NCBI GenBank assembly: GCA_949752745.1
Contig: OX457027.1
Location: 77,865,214-77,929,213 of the forward strand
DNA length: 64,000 bases
Reading direction: 5' to 3'
From: Protula sp. h YS-2021
Taxonomy: Eukaryota > Annelida > Polychaeta > Sabellida > Serpulidae
Each line of letters starts with the position of its first letter. The first letter of the stretch is position 1. Of the stretch, positions 35,916-48,122 are shown one piece after another. A program made the position numbers and the translations under genes. The notes under the pieces were generated by a model. It had not been told where the DNA came from and searched no databases. It saw only the letters and a program-made list of their open reading frames with translations.

Positions 35916-37437
35916 ATGCTTCAGAAAACAGATTTCTCATGTAACATTATCTAATGAAAGAGCATGGATTAAAAAAGCTGTTTTTTTTATATTCATAGTT
36001 AGGTTTTAAGCAGTTCACACGATATTTAGCAATCTTTTCTGCTTGACACAGAATTAAATGCCGCAACAAGGGCATTGTTAAATCCTGTCACACAAATTCA
36101 TAAGAAAGTTTGTTTACCTCAAAAAGTAATTACGTTTCAACCATCTTGGTAACATACACACAAACAATCGTCCGTTATTTTTGTCAAAGGATGAACACCA
36201 TTAATACGTGAGAATGTCAGATGCTTACGACCCCTATACCACCCTCCTCCCCCCCCCCCCCACCCAAACTCCCCACCAGTGCGGAGACTGAAACGTTGCT
36301 TTTATGATTCATCCTGTGTGCTTTGGACTTCGCCCAGTGACCAAGCTATGCTGCGTGGGCATTAGATAGGCGTTGCATCACTACCCCACGCCTGATCTAC
36401 TGTTGTGATTAGGTGATATATGAAAGTTGTGACAACCTCTTTCCGACGTTAGGTAGATGGTGGGAAATCATGATTGGATATAGGCGTCATGAAAGTGATG
36501 TATACATGTCTGGACAGGTCGTTGTGCAGAAATGGGGAATTCGACATTCCTGAGATACCAAGGAGATAAAAGTACGCACGCCCTTGATTAAGTCTGTCTC
36601 TTGACATGTCTTCTGTTTAGATCATCAACTGTATTAAGACTGTATTAAGACCCATAATAGCTACCATTTCTTGTGAGCTCTTATGACATAATTATACAGC
36701 TTTGAGGGATAGAAATAGTGATTTTCATATGCAAGCAAATTATGGGTTTCAACAAAGGCGCTGGTTGAAAAAAAAAAAACTTTTAGAAAGGTATATTGGC
36801 CGTTCGACGTATTGGACATATGTCGCAATATGGGCCCTTTGCTAAAGAATAGTCATTCTATAGTTAACTGAATATCGCCGCAAAAATTCTCATTTTGTAA
36901 GAATATGTAGTATTCTTAAACACGGCAAACGATGAAGCAAATGTCGCAATGAACCAACTCTAAGGAAAAATAAAAAAATTAACGTTTTAAAAATTAGATT
37001 AAAAAACCTCTAATGAAACGATACCCTAAATTGCTCAATTTGATCTTGCAGAAAAATCAGGCATCGATGCAAACTTTACACCCACATCGAGAGCAAAGGC
37101 ACTGAAACACAAGTCTTAATTCCGTAACACTTTACACACGCTATAACACATCCTCTAAGCATGTTGGCAACTATCTCAACGATTAACTGAAATCCAAGAG
37201 GCCCGAAATCCGATTATCTCTCGGTCAGTAGGAGGTTTACAGTAGCCCGCTACATTTAACTCTGAGATTTGAAACCCTTTGCTGGATTGGTGTATTTAAA
37301 AACGGAAGCGAAACCAAAATTTTGGGGAATTCAAAGTGATCTTTGAGAACTATTTTTAACTTAATGTTCATATATTTACATGGCCTCGACCGGTGATATG
37401 GGATATTTAGAAATGAAGTAATTAGAATTATTCTATA
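35916..37437. other. Intergenic, nothing recognised
   Basis: AT-rich. A poly-C tract lies near 36248-36261. No supported gene or repeat boundary. Confidence 0.5.
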
Positions 37438-38039
37438 CCCAGCAAACATTAAGACGTCAGAATGACGTCGGGTGTGACGTCGTGACCCGACGTTTCCGAC
37501 GTCGGACTGACGTGCCGGTTTTTGTTGTATATGAAATGAAACCGACGTCGGGTTTTCAATGTCAGAATGACGTCGGGTTCCGACCTAAATCCGACGTCGG
37601 AATTAAGTCGGTTTTAGGTTATATATGAAATTGGAACCGACGTCGGATTCCGGCCTGAAACTGACTAGAGTTATATAATTAATAGATAATTAATTATTCA
37701 ACTACTGTTGTGAAATACATACGAAAGCATTTTCCATGTAAATTTTTACAATCTAGGAAGAAAAATACCGACGCGCCATCAAAATTCTAAAATTTTCATG
37801 TAAAAATTACGTTTTTTCTTCCTCTTTTTCAAAATGACTTCCATTTCCGGTGAGCGACAATAATGTTCATCGCTTATTGGTCGTTTTTGCAACGTCGGAA
37901 TGACGTCAGAAAACCGACGTCGCCTCGACGTCGGAATAAAGTCGGGTTTTAGGGTAATAGGTCAGAATATGGTTGTGAAGTCGTCTCGACCAAAATACAA
38001 CCTTTTTTCAACCAAAAAAGACGTCTGTTGTTTGCTGGG
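37438..38039. mobile_element. MITE-like element with GACGTCGG-motif interior, TA target duplication
   Basis: Begins CCCAGCAAACA, ends TGTTTGCTGGG, and is flanked on both sides by TA. Both end regions are dense in gacgtcgg, cgacgtcg and similar words; the centre is AT-rich. There is no transposase. The termini resemble those of the element at 28704-29092. Confidence 0.7.
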
Positions 38040-39379
38040 TACATGTCTGTTTGTGTGTTTGTATGTGTCACAAATACAGAGTCACGAAACGGCACTTGGA
38101 AAAAGAAAAGGTAATTGAGTGACTTAAGTTCATCAACGTACGGCTATTAATTATATCTGTTGCATTCTTGTTTTATGACAACTAAACTTTTAAAATGCAA
38201 TGGTAGATGTAAATTGTTATATTTAAAGAAGTATTCAACATAACTTTCTGAAAATGTTCCACAGCAACAAAACAGGTGTTTCGCTACAAATATCTTAAAA
38301 ATTCAGTTAAGCACAACTGCAGGACAACACCAATTTAATCAAGTTGTAAAGTCATGTTGCACTTTCCAGCTTTCAATACCTTGAGTGCTCTCTTTTGCAT
38401 TAGATCACTTCACTGAAGCGTCGTGACGTCATCATAAGAATCCGATTTATCCTCCTATGCGGAATCCCGTGCCATTCCGCAATCACTGCTTGTCTGTCTC
38501 AGCGTGATTGCTTGTCTGTCTCAGCTCTGCATGACCTAATGGCGGCAGCGTAAGGGTTCGAACTCAGGCTAGTCATTTAAAGGGTAATGCGGGTATCTCT
38601 GCGCCATCTAGCGTCCGAAATGCGCATTACATTGAATATCGCTGAGTTTGAATCCATGTTTACACAGTATAAATAACTATTAAATCCGTCTAGATCGAAA
38701 AATTCTTTTCAAAGACAAATAGGCTCGTGTCCAGAAATGGTCTGTGTTGATATTTTGTTCCTAGAAGGGCATGTGTTGATATCTTGCCCATTAAAAGCAT
38801 ATTACACTGTTGTCACGTACCATTTAACCTTTGCGTCAATGGGATTTTGTCAAAAAGATTGTATAATTCTCTTATTGATAAGGTGACATATATTTTTTAT
38901 TTGCTTAAAACATTTCGTATGACATGTTCTTCAAACAGGGAAAAAAATGAGGCAATTGTCAATTGTGATTATGTGTGAATTTTGCATTTTGAATGAAATT
39001 TCTTGGTTTTCCCAATGGTTTCCATAGTAAAGTACGCGACCTTTCAGCATCTTTATTTCTCTTATAACATCGGTGACTTCCCTTTTTCTTTTCAATTTTT
39101 AAATGTATACCCTCAAAGCATTAAACTGTGAAAGTATGGAGGAAATGTCAATTGTAAGTGAGATACCCGCATTTCCCTAAAAAACCAAGATTCGTTGCTA
39201 AACGCTACACGTCACCTGGAGGCTGATGGCCTTCGATTTCCCAAATGGTTGGTCACCAGTGTCGTCGCAGATGTGGCCGTTGTTGGCTATCACTTTGAAA
39301 TCCCCCCCTCCGGGGTTAAGTTTTTGTTTCAAGTAAATGTTAGCAATGTAGACGTTTCCAGTGCATCACTGCGCTTACT
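38040..39379. other. Intergenic, nothing firmly recognised
   Basis: An isolated pol III B-box-like phrase, ggttcgaactc, lies at about 38553. No convincing A box or full tRNA shape was found. Confidence 0.45.
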
Positions 39380-39735
39380 AAAAATAATAATAATAGTGCG
39401 TTTTTATATACCGATTTTTCAGACAACCTGCTCAAACCGGTTTACAATGTGCTCATACACGTTTTTATAATTATTGATTACATTTTTTAACTCACGATTA
39501 TTATAATTTCGACGTGCTCATATAGCGTCTCTGAAAACCCTATCTATTGGAACATACGCCTAACAATAATGCAACTCTAACTTGGTATTAGAGGACCACA
39601 AAGGTACACCGACGTCCCTGGGGGGTTTGCAAGTTGTCATGATTCCTGGCCACGAGCGGGATTTGAGCCCGGGCTACAGAACCACAACTGCATGGCTAGC
39701 AAGCGTCTTTAACCCCTCGGCCACCGAGCCCCCTA
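39380..39735 (-). mobile_element. tRNA-Ser-derived SINE
   Basis: On the minus strand the head (39730-39650) reads as a degenerate tRNA-Ser: A box TGGCCGAGGGGTTAA, anticodon-region CTTGCTAGC, and B box-like GGGCTCAAATCCC. A tRNA-unrelated body follows, then tttgagcaggttgtctg... tatataaa and an (ATT)n tail. The acceptor stem does not pair, so it is not a working tRNA. The ATT-rich tail resembles the 3' end of the LINE at 7645. Confidence 0.8.
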
Positions 39736-39884
39736 AACATGCTGTTCTAGTCTTGTCAATGAATTTGAACAGCAATTACTTTTTTCAGCTGTAGCTACTG
39801 GTTCTTAATGACTGGCAATTAAAATAAACAACACGTCTCAGTACTGTCAATGCAAAAGGATATTGTGTGCACACACTTTCAGTC

Positions 39885-40260
39885 ATCGAGTAGCGCGAAG
39901 CGGAGGACTATAGGATTCGGGTCCGTTCGTCCGTCCGTCGAAACTTTTTGTCGGCGCTATATCTCCATAACCACTGAACTGATTCCATTTTTGTTCTCTT
40001 GCACTTGCAAAGACTATGTAGTGGGGCTGCGCAACAAGGGGAGATTTTCGAGAAAATTTGGAAAAAGTAAAAAATTTGAAAATACAGCACAATTGACCTA
40101 TTCAGTGGGTGTTTGTCGGCGCCATATCTCCTAACCATTGAATCGATTCAATTGTTCTCTTGCACATAGAAAGATAATATGATGGATCTGAGCAATTAGG
40201 GATTATTCGGAGATTTGGAGATTTTCGCAAAAAAATGGGAAAATGGAAAGACCGTTAAAA
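39885..40260. repeat. Old dispersed repeat with internal duplication
   Basis: The phrase gtcggcgc(t/c)atatctcc occurs twice about 170 bp apart, each followed by related text (aaccattgaa, ttgttctcttgcac). The beginning (gtccgttcgtccgtccgtcg) is like the 'ccgtc' start of the element at 44.1 kb. Confidence 0.5.
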
Positions 40261-41389
40261 TTTCACCATATTGATTTGTAATATGTAGCCATACGTGTAG
40301 CCGTAACTGTTCAAGCTACTCAATTGTTAATTGAAATCCTGTGATTGCACACCTGCGGGAGACTTAGTCAGTTTTATCGACATACTTGTATTAAATTTAG
40401 ACCTCAATTGGCAACTACTGGAGAATGTTTTAATAATAATGTATTCTTTTATTTGCACGATTATTCACTTATTTGAGTAAAATGAATAAGAGAAAACTTA
40501 CCACATTGAATTTAAGAATATTAAAAGACTAAAATTCATCTTCAAAGATCCTGCGTAAGAATCTGCAAACGATTTTTGGTCTCAAAAATTGATTTTTGAT
40601 ATTAAAATATCAGTCTATTTATTAAAAATGCAGAAGCACACATCTGTAAATAAAATCACTGGTCCTTGTATACAGAATATTTCTTTTATTTTTTTTACTG
40701 TACAAAAAGGAGCAATTCTTGAGCTCAAAAACTGCGTTGCTAATATTGATCTCAATAATTCAAGTTTTCATCTCCTACCTTTAATAGACCATTCGTTAAA
40801 TTTTATATAAATGTGTGTATCCCTTAAAATTTTTTAATTTGTAAATTTGATTTTTTGATCAAAAAATAAATTTTTGTCATCTAAAATTCAATTATTGATA
40901 GAAAAATATAATTTAACGAGATCTACAGTGATATATTGATATCTTTAATTATATATTGATATCATAAATAAGCATTAGATGTTAAAACGGCATTCCATAC
41001 TACAACACAAATAATTACTTTTGTGTAATCAACTAATTTTCATTTTTGTGTTAGGCATTAAAATTAATTTTGTTTGAAACAAACTAAAAACTAGAACTGT
41101 ATCCGTCGGATCGCGCATGCCTCGACAATTGGACAAATCAATGAACCGTCAGATGAACTCTAGAGGTTTTGGTAATTATAACATTCGGTGAGCTTTGGCT
41201 CAATCACGTTCATAGATCCAAGCCTACGGCAATGCTCAAAGTAAATATTCATAGCTTAGCCATCATCAAAATCCGGAAAATTCATCCAGTACAAAAATAT
41301 AAATCAGTTTGGTGTCTAGCACTCCTCATGTAAAGCCATAGGATTGCATTGCAAGACATTAGTGAAAGACTTTACTAAAATAGTGCGTT
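40261..41389. other. AT-rich intergenic, nothing recognised
   Basis: No gene or delimited repeat could be supported. Confidence 0.45.
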
Positions 41390-41903
41390 ATTAACACTTG
41401 ACAAGCGTTTGGCTTGCAAGGTGTTTCTGAATTTGTGCGAGCAGCCGTTGGTATCTTTTTTTCTTGACAGTGAACGGATTTTTTGTGTCATCCACTCAGC
41501 TGACACTATTGGCCCTAGGGCCACGAAACTTTGGACTTAAGTAGAACTTGATATAAACATGTGCATGGCACTTTTTATTTTCTCCTTCGATTTCTTGTTT
41601 AAAACGCCATGTGAAAAGAGTGTATGTTTTGCAAGTAAATGTGGAGCTTTTGTCGCACAGCACAGAACACAGTTGCTTAGTTTTGTGCGAGCTCTCACTG
41701 CGTAAATAGATAACACGGCGTATGCCTGATCAGCCAATAAAACCTTAAGTCAACAAAAATCAGACATTACTCTGCTTATAAGACGTATTCAAGCTGTGTT
41801 GTTTGCAATATATTAATCAACAGATAACCCACTGAAGGAAGTATTTTTGCGTTTTAATTTTTGTCAAGTGTTTAAGATTTCGCTAGCGAAATGAGGTTCT
41901 AAT
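41390..41903 (+). mobile_element. Helitron-like element, family 1, copy C
   Basis: Starts ATTAACACTTGACAAGCG; subterminal mirror TTGTCAAGTGTTTAA; perfect hairpin ATTTCGCTAGCGAAAT (41877-41892), then GAGGTT and CTAAT (41899-41903) followed by T. It is more diverged inside than copies A and B. Confidence 0.7.
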
Positions 41904-42359
41904 TTGAATTGTTTTTAGACTGGATACACTTTAAGCTCATAGGGATGGTATTCCACAGTTTAGGGTCAAGATAAGAAAGTTCAACGGACTTGTAGATTTA
42001 TACTAATATAATACTCTAATACTAATATGAGATAAGAAGGTGCATGCAGGTAGATTGATTGATGGACTAATGTCACCACTCTGAAAATGATACGATATTC
42101 CAATAGTAACCAGTGAAATCCTTTCAGTGCGTGATTTGCAAACTCGTTTTTTTTGCTTTGGGCAAGGGGGGGGAGCATAGCCAAACATTTAGGAATAGAA
42201 TTCGAAATCACTTGAAAGTGATATATAACTTCTTCCAACAGCAATCCAACGGATTCGTCAATGTTACTAAACCAAGTATAAACATCCGTGACGTCTGTGA
42301 GATATCGTCGATTTGTCCAGGTTTGTTTTGGGCAGGAATCTGCATGTCTTTGCAATAAT

Positions 42360-42930
42360 TGAGATGGCATTCCCAAAGAAAGGACATTGACATTTTACCA
42401 TTGAAGCCCATTATAACGCAGGCACACGCTATGGCGCAGCTAACGGTACAAGCTATTGATTTCTCCACTGCCAAGAAGGAATGAACAAATATTGTGCGTG
42501 TGCTCTGTGCTGTATCTTAACGCAGAACAGTAAATATTTCAGTGGGAATGCTTATTTCCCTCGTTTCGGGGATGTTCACCCCAAACTTGCTAGTAACTTG
42601 TTAAGATGTTTACACCACATTTATGTTTGCTTATTATGGTTTAGTTATCCCAGTAAACATTTTAACGTTTCATCTACTACTACTACTATAGCAAAAATAG
42701 CGCACCTAATGTCCACCGGTTATGTGTCCACCAGACAAAAGACCACCGGCTATATAACAAACAATGGAATTTCGTGGCAGCGGAATTTTGCAGCCAAATT
42801 TTTCAAAGATAAATGGCGGTCATCGCTAAATCAAAATTCCTTTTTAGTCATCCGGTAACGCAAGATACGCATGGAGTAAAGTGTAAGCTCCTAGTGTAAT
42901 TTTGCTACTGGGTAGCGAAAACGGTCTTGT
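42360..42930 (+). mobile_element. Helitron-like element, family 2, 3' end at 42930
   Basis: The 3' end has a hairpin (TTTTGCTA / TAGCGAAAA, 42900-42921), CGGT and CTTGT, a degenerate CTRRT. The body (attgaagcccattataacgc ... tatcttaacgcag ... gaccaccggctat) is shared with 44,868-45,190 and 49,093-50,110. The left limit is uncertain. Confidence 0.5.
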
Positions 42931-44144
42931 TTGCACTCAAATACCAATTGTATTAGTCCGTTACAACTCTTGTTTATCCAAATGTGAACAATGAATTGCA
43001 ACCTGTTCGTTTCCAGGTGCCTCACTCTCAACTATTGATTGCTTTTATTTCCGAAACTGAAATTGTCCCTTAGTTGCTTGCCACGAAAGAGCAACGCTGC
43101 ACTTTACTGTCAATGGTTTGAAAGCAATCATTAGTCTACCCTGGCGCTCTACAGTCAACGTCTAGACACTTCTAGTGTAGACACTTATTTGTCGATTATC
43201 ATTACAATCGAAACTTGAATTGGGGAATTCCCAAAATTGCTTGCTATGCAAGAACAACGTTCTACTGCGTTGGCATTGATTTTGTACGAGATACCCTAAC
43301 ACTGGTATTGGCGTTTCGGCTGAAATAGCGCTTAACATGAAATCTCGGGCTGTGCTAAAATCTCGTTGCATAACGTGTAAACCTTAGATACTAGCAAAAA
43401 TATGGCAATTATAACTTGTACCTAAAACGATGTGGTAACGTGTAAACCTGCAACCAAAAGGATTATAATTATGCATAATAAGTGAAACCATGCGGTAAGT
43501 GCTTACTTTGCTGCTGATTAGACAGCTAAATAAAAACGATCTATGTTAAACGCCCTAGCTGTTTCTTTATTTAATTTAAGTATATATTATGAGGTAAGCG
43601 AATCAAAGGGTTTTTTCACTTCTTAATTTCGAGTTAAAGTTAAACTGGTGTTATTAAAAATAAAGGTAGTGATGAAATAACTTGCTGACAGATAAATGGA
43701 CTGTTCCTGGGAACATTCATGTACCAAGTGGTTACCATGCGTGCCCATAACTTTTCAAACCGACCCCAAAACGTGGAGTGCTTATTTTGAAAATAATACC
43801 CCCTTTTTAAGCAAACGCGAAGTAATAATCCAAATTAATCCCCAATGTGCAGTACTAAATTGAAATTACCACCTCTTTTATTCGTGCTCCTGATCTGGCC
43901 TCCAAATACCCCCACCCCTTTTTATCGCATTTTTTTACACGAAATGCAAAGCATATCAAGTGGCTATTTCCGCATTCAGAAAATTTTCTTTTATTTATGC
44001 ATTATTTAAATGCATGGATGGAAACCTTTGTATGGGAACAATTATGCTCAGAGGTAAAAATAAATACTTTTTACACTTAGGGATGTAAAATCTCAACAGT
44101 TTGCTGAATTCGTACGATTCGGTATGAAGTTTTTCCGTTTGATT
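42931..44144. other. Intergenic with diverged repeats
   Basis: 43,740-43,970 resembles, inverted, part of 31,380-31,600. No gene. Confidence 0.4.
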
Positions 44145-44849
44145 ATCCCCCGCGGCCTAGCCAAGGGCGGAGATATAGAAGCTCCTCGTGTCCGTCTCTC
44201 TCCATCCGTCCACAATCCTCTTTGTCCAGGCTGTATCTTTGTTACTATTCATCGTAGACCAATAAAACCCTACAGCAAGAAAGTATATGACGTGTAGTTG
44301 TGCAAAGTTAGTTTATTTTTCGATTTCTTCTAAAAGTGTAATTTTGGCGATTTTCCATATTTTAGTCTTTGTTGTATTTCAGACAAGTTTGTCCAGACTG
44401 TATCTTTGTTACTTTGCACCGTAGACCAATAAAACCCTATAGAAAGTATATAGCATGTAGTTATGCAATGTTATGTTATTTTTTATTTTTAAAAATGTAA
44501 TTTTGGCTATTTTTTGAAAATTTGGACTTATCTTTGTTACTATTCAACGTAGACCAATAAAACCCTAAAGGTAGAAAGTATATAAAGTGCAGTTGTGCAA
44601 CGTGCAAATTTTTTTATTTAAGAAAATGTAATTTTGGCAATTTTCCCAATTTAATCTTTGTTGTATTTCAGACAAGTTTGTCCAGGCTGTATCTTTGTTA
44701 CTATTCACTGTAGACCAATAAAACTCTGTTCGAAAGTATATATAGTGTAGTTGTGCAATATCAGGTTATTTTTAGATTTCTTCAAAACATGTAATTTTGT
44801 TGTTTTTTTGACAATTTAAATTTTGTCGTAGATGATCGCGGCGGGGGAT
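44145..44849. mobile_element. Element with short inverted termini and minisatellite core
   Basis: Termini ATCCCCCGCGGCC (44145) and CGCGGCGGGGGAT (ending 44849) are near inverted repeats. The core is four diverged units of about 135-170 bp, each with tatctttgttact, gtagaccaataaaa, gaaagtatat, gttgtgcaa and atgtaattttgg phrases (starting about 44225, 44393, 44527 and 44680). Confidence 0.6.
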
Positions 44850-44867
44850 GTGCAATCTACGATTGTC

Positions 44868-45190
44868 TTATGTTTCCGCCATAATCTTTTCATGCCAACT
44901 TCTCTGAGACGATAAGGGCCTCTAAGACGACCAAATTTGACAGAAGCATACTGTAGCATGTCTTAATGGCCCACTCAGTTATCTTAGAAATTCAGTAACA
45001 TTTGCCATTGAAGCCTACATACAAGGCCATATCAGCATAATATATATTGACCTATAAGTGAGCAAATATTACCTGTATGTGCTTTGTGTTGTGTCGTGCC
45101 GTTAGGCTGAACATCATATATTTCAGCGGGTGTGCTTATCTTCCATGCTTTAAGATGCTCAGCTCCGTACTTGCTACTAAATTGTATTCA
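44868..45190 (+). repeat. Dispersed repeat, family 2 fragment
   Basis: Shares ctctgagac, aagacgaccaaa, cattgaagcc, gagcaaatatt and tttcagcgg(g/t) phrases with 42,360-42,620 and 49,120-49,600. Confidence 0.5.
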
Positions 45191-46121
45191 CATTACACAA
45201 TCTTCCCTCGTTATACCACCATCATTTTTTCCAGTGAAATTATGGCGTTATAACGAAATGGTGTTATAACGAAAAAACCTTAATTAAGAAAATATTTATT
45301 GGTGTTTTTCTTTTTAATAATCCAAACACATCAGATGCTGTTTTAAACCGTTATTTAAAGTGCATGCAAAGACACAATTGCTCAATTTCAAAAGCAGCTA
45401 TTTTCGTTTACTTCAGTTTTTCATTGACAGATTCACCTGTTCTCATAGAAAGTCTAGGATTGATTTTTTCTTGGCTTCCTGTGTTGACATTTTTTTCGAT
45501 GACCAGTTTTAAGCAAAAGCAAAACGTGCTGAATTCAAGATTTCGAGCTTTTTCTCATAGTCAAACTGAAAACACTTTCTTTTCTTTTCCATTTTGAAAC
45601 GATTTGAAATGCTAAGCCTAGTTTCTGTTCAGCAACTTTTTTTCTATGAAAATTTGAACTTTTATCTGATTTGCATAATGACACTCCAACTGGGATGTTT
45701 ACTTATCCAATGTGATAATAGGATGGCCAAAATGCCTTTGCTCTAGCATTCATGCTCACACCGTGCACCTATTCACGCTGCTCGAGTGTTTTGCCAGGGT
45801 AATAAAATCAACAACACAAAAGCAGTAGAGCCTTTGACATGGGCTTCTTGTAAAAAGTCTCCAGGTGAAATTGATGGCGATATAATATGGGACCGCAAAA
45901 TGCTTGGCGAATGGCGTTAAGCGAATTTGGCGGTATAACGAGGGAAAATAAAAAAAAACGAAACCGAGGGTTGATGGTGTTATAGTGAGAATGACGGTAT
46001 AACGAATGGCGGTATAACTACAGTAGCCTATAAATGAGTGGAAGTTGTGAATATTTGGGTTGCCATCTCCCTTTTGTCGTTTATTATTTTGTTTAATGAA
46101 TTTATTTGTTACTGTTATTTT
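45191..46121. other. Intergenic with old repeat text
   Basis: Around 45,210-45,275 and 45,880-46,025 the phrases ggcgttataacgaa and ggcggtataacgag occur in both halves, suggesting an old inverted or duplicated repeat. No gene. Confidence 0.4.
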
Positions 46122-46271
46122 ACACTTGGGACAACGTCCCAAGGAGATTTTAAATTTCCTCGAATTCCGTACATTTCTCTTTTCTTCCTTTTTTTTACAC
46201 TTGGGACAACGTCCCAAGGAGATTTTAAATTACCTCGAATTCCGTACATTTCTCTTTTCTTCCTTTTTAAA
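46122..46271. repeat. 75-bp tandem duplication
   Basis: Two units beginning acacttgggacaacgtccca at 46122 and 46197, nearly identical throughout. Confidence 0.85.
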
Positions 46272-47099
46272 ATTTTTTTTTCAAATTCCTTTTTTTTGTT
46301 ATTCCTCGTCACTTGGTTTCCGCGCATCTCCTCCAAGACCGTGTGAGCTAGGAAAGTTAAAGTTGGCACACAGATAGGATATGTGGTAAACTCGACCCAC
46401 ACGAAAAATTTTTTACGTATGACGTCATCTTCTGCATCTTATGACGTCATGAATATTTTAGAGCTTAATATCTTCAAAACGGCTGGAGCTAGAGATTTGG
46501 CGTCAAATACGTTATGAGACTACTTTTTGACAAAGGACCTCGTAAAAGCCTTAATTTTAGCGTATGACGTCATTTTTCGATTTTTTGTTCCTGGTCGGTT
46601 TTAAAGCGGAAATTTTTGTTATTAGTACACAGAACGCTTAACTGAATACCAATTGACGGATAAAAATTACTTTAAACTCTCCAATGCCCTGTAAAACGCC
46701 CCCCCCCCCCCCCCGAAATGCACACAGGTGTTATAATACGCACATCACACAGTATAAGGTGTCTATTGCGGGCATGCGATTATGTACACGTATAATGCAG
46801 ATCAATAAGGTTGTATGTGGCTTGTGGTCTCTCCCATTATGAAAAGCTACTCTGTGGCCAGGGCACCATGCAGTACTGTTGTTTTGTAAGTAAGTGGGCT
46901 TTTTTTCAATGCTGCATTCAGTGAAAAGTTGAGCACGGAGAGCAAATGTTGTATTTTTATTAAACTTTTTTTTACAAATAACTGCGTTATAATTTGTGAA
47001 TATATTGAATGCTACGGAACTGTGGTAGTGATAACTGTGTAGTGTTCATTTATTGACCACTCTTACTATTTTTTGACGATATATTATTTCGAAAACCTC

Positions 47100-48122
47100 G
47101 ATAGGTGCATAGTTCTCACTTGCAAACTTCGCTTGCAAATGGGTATAAGTTTGTAGTTTTTCTCGAAATTTCTTTTTTCCTTTTTTCCCGTCACGGAGGT
47201 TTCCAGAAAACTCCTCCTATGCTATTTGACGTAGGACGATGAAATTTGGCACAGTCATAGACGGTGATGAGCTTTCGTCAAATCCGCAATTTTTTCACCT
47301 TGACCTTGAAGGTCAAGGTCAAATTGAGGTCAAAGTATTTTTTGCCTCAATGTGGTTTCCAGAAAACCCCTCCTACAGAGCTTGTCGTAGAAAGACGGCA
47401 TGTGGCAGAGACATAGAGGGTAATGTATTGTCGTCAAATCCGCAAATAGTTTTGACCTGGAAGCTCAGAGGTCAAGGTCAAAGTGAGGTCAAAATATTTT
47501 TTGAAACGCCTATTAATCACGAAAAGTAGCCATAAAGGTGCTCAAATCCCAGCTTGAATACATAAAACATACTCTGTAGGAGGAAAACTTTGATCACTAT
47601 TCTTGACCTTAAGGGTCAAGGTCAAAGGTCACGTGACTTCACGCGCCGTTAACGACAGGCCGACTCATCTCGAAAACGGTTAGAGATAGAGCTATTCTAT
47701 TTTGAGCTCATTTTCGATCCTTTGGGCCTAAACAACGTTACATAGGAGGTACCTTGGTGACCTTGACCTTTTGGAGCACGGTCAAGGTCAAAAACCGGAA
47801 GTTGACTATTATCTCGAAAACGGTTAGCATGTGCTTCTGACATCGCTGATCTTCTATAAAGTATTGATATGTTCTTTAATGATTTCTAAATGGCTAGGTT
47901 TTATTTAGTATCTAATTTTAGCATCTAATTTTAAATTATAACAGGAATGTTAATTATGTCTGAAAATTATCATTCTCCATGCAAACCTAAACCGGAACAG
48001 AATCAAGAATCAAAATGCAAATTTAAACTGAAATAAGATAAGAAATTTTTAGCTCAGTCAATAAGTATTTTTTTAGTATCCCAAGTGTTTGTTTCGCAAC
48101 TCGGTTGCGAAATCGGTCTAGT
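47100..48122 (+). mobile_element. Helitron-like element, 3' end at 48122
   Basis: The 3' end has TTTCGCAA / TTGCGAAA (48092-48112, 5-nt loop), TCGGT and CTAGT (48118-48122) followed by T. It is preceded by cccaagtgt as at 831-836. The body holds several 'ttgaccttga', 'ggtcaaggtcaaa' and 'tctcgaaaacggttag' phrases shared with 490-870. The left end is not determined. Confidence 0.55.

Noticed and set aside
38537..38580. Second SINE or tRNA with B box ggttcgaactc
   Set aside because: No A box at the right distance and no cloverleaf could be drawn.
39650..39730. Functional tRNA-Ser gene
   Set aside because: A and B boxes are present, but the acceptor stem does not pair and a SINE body with ATT tail follows.
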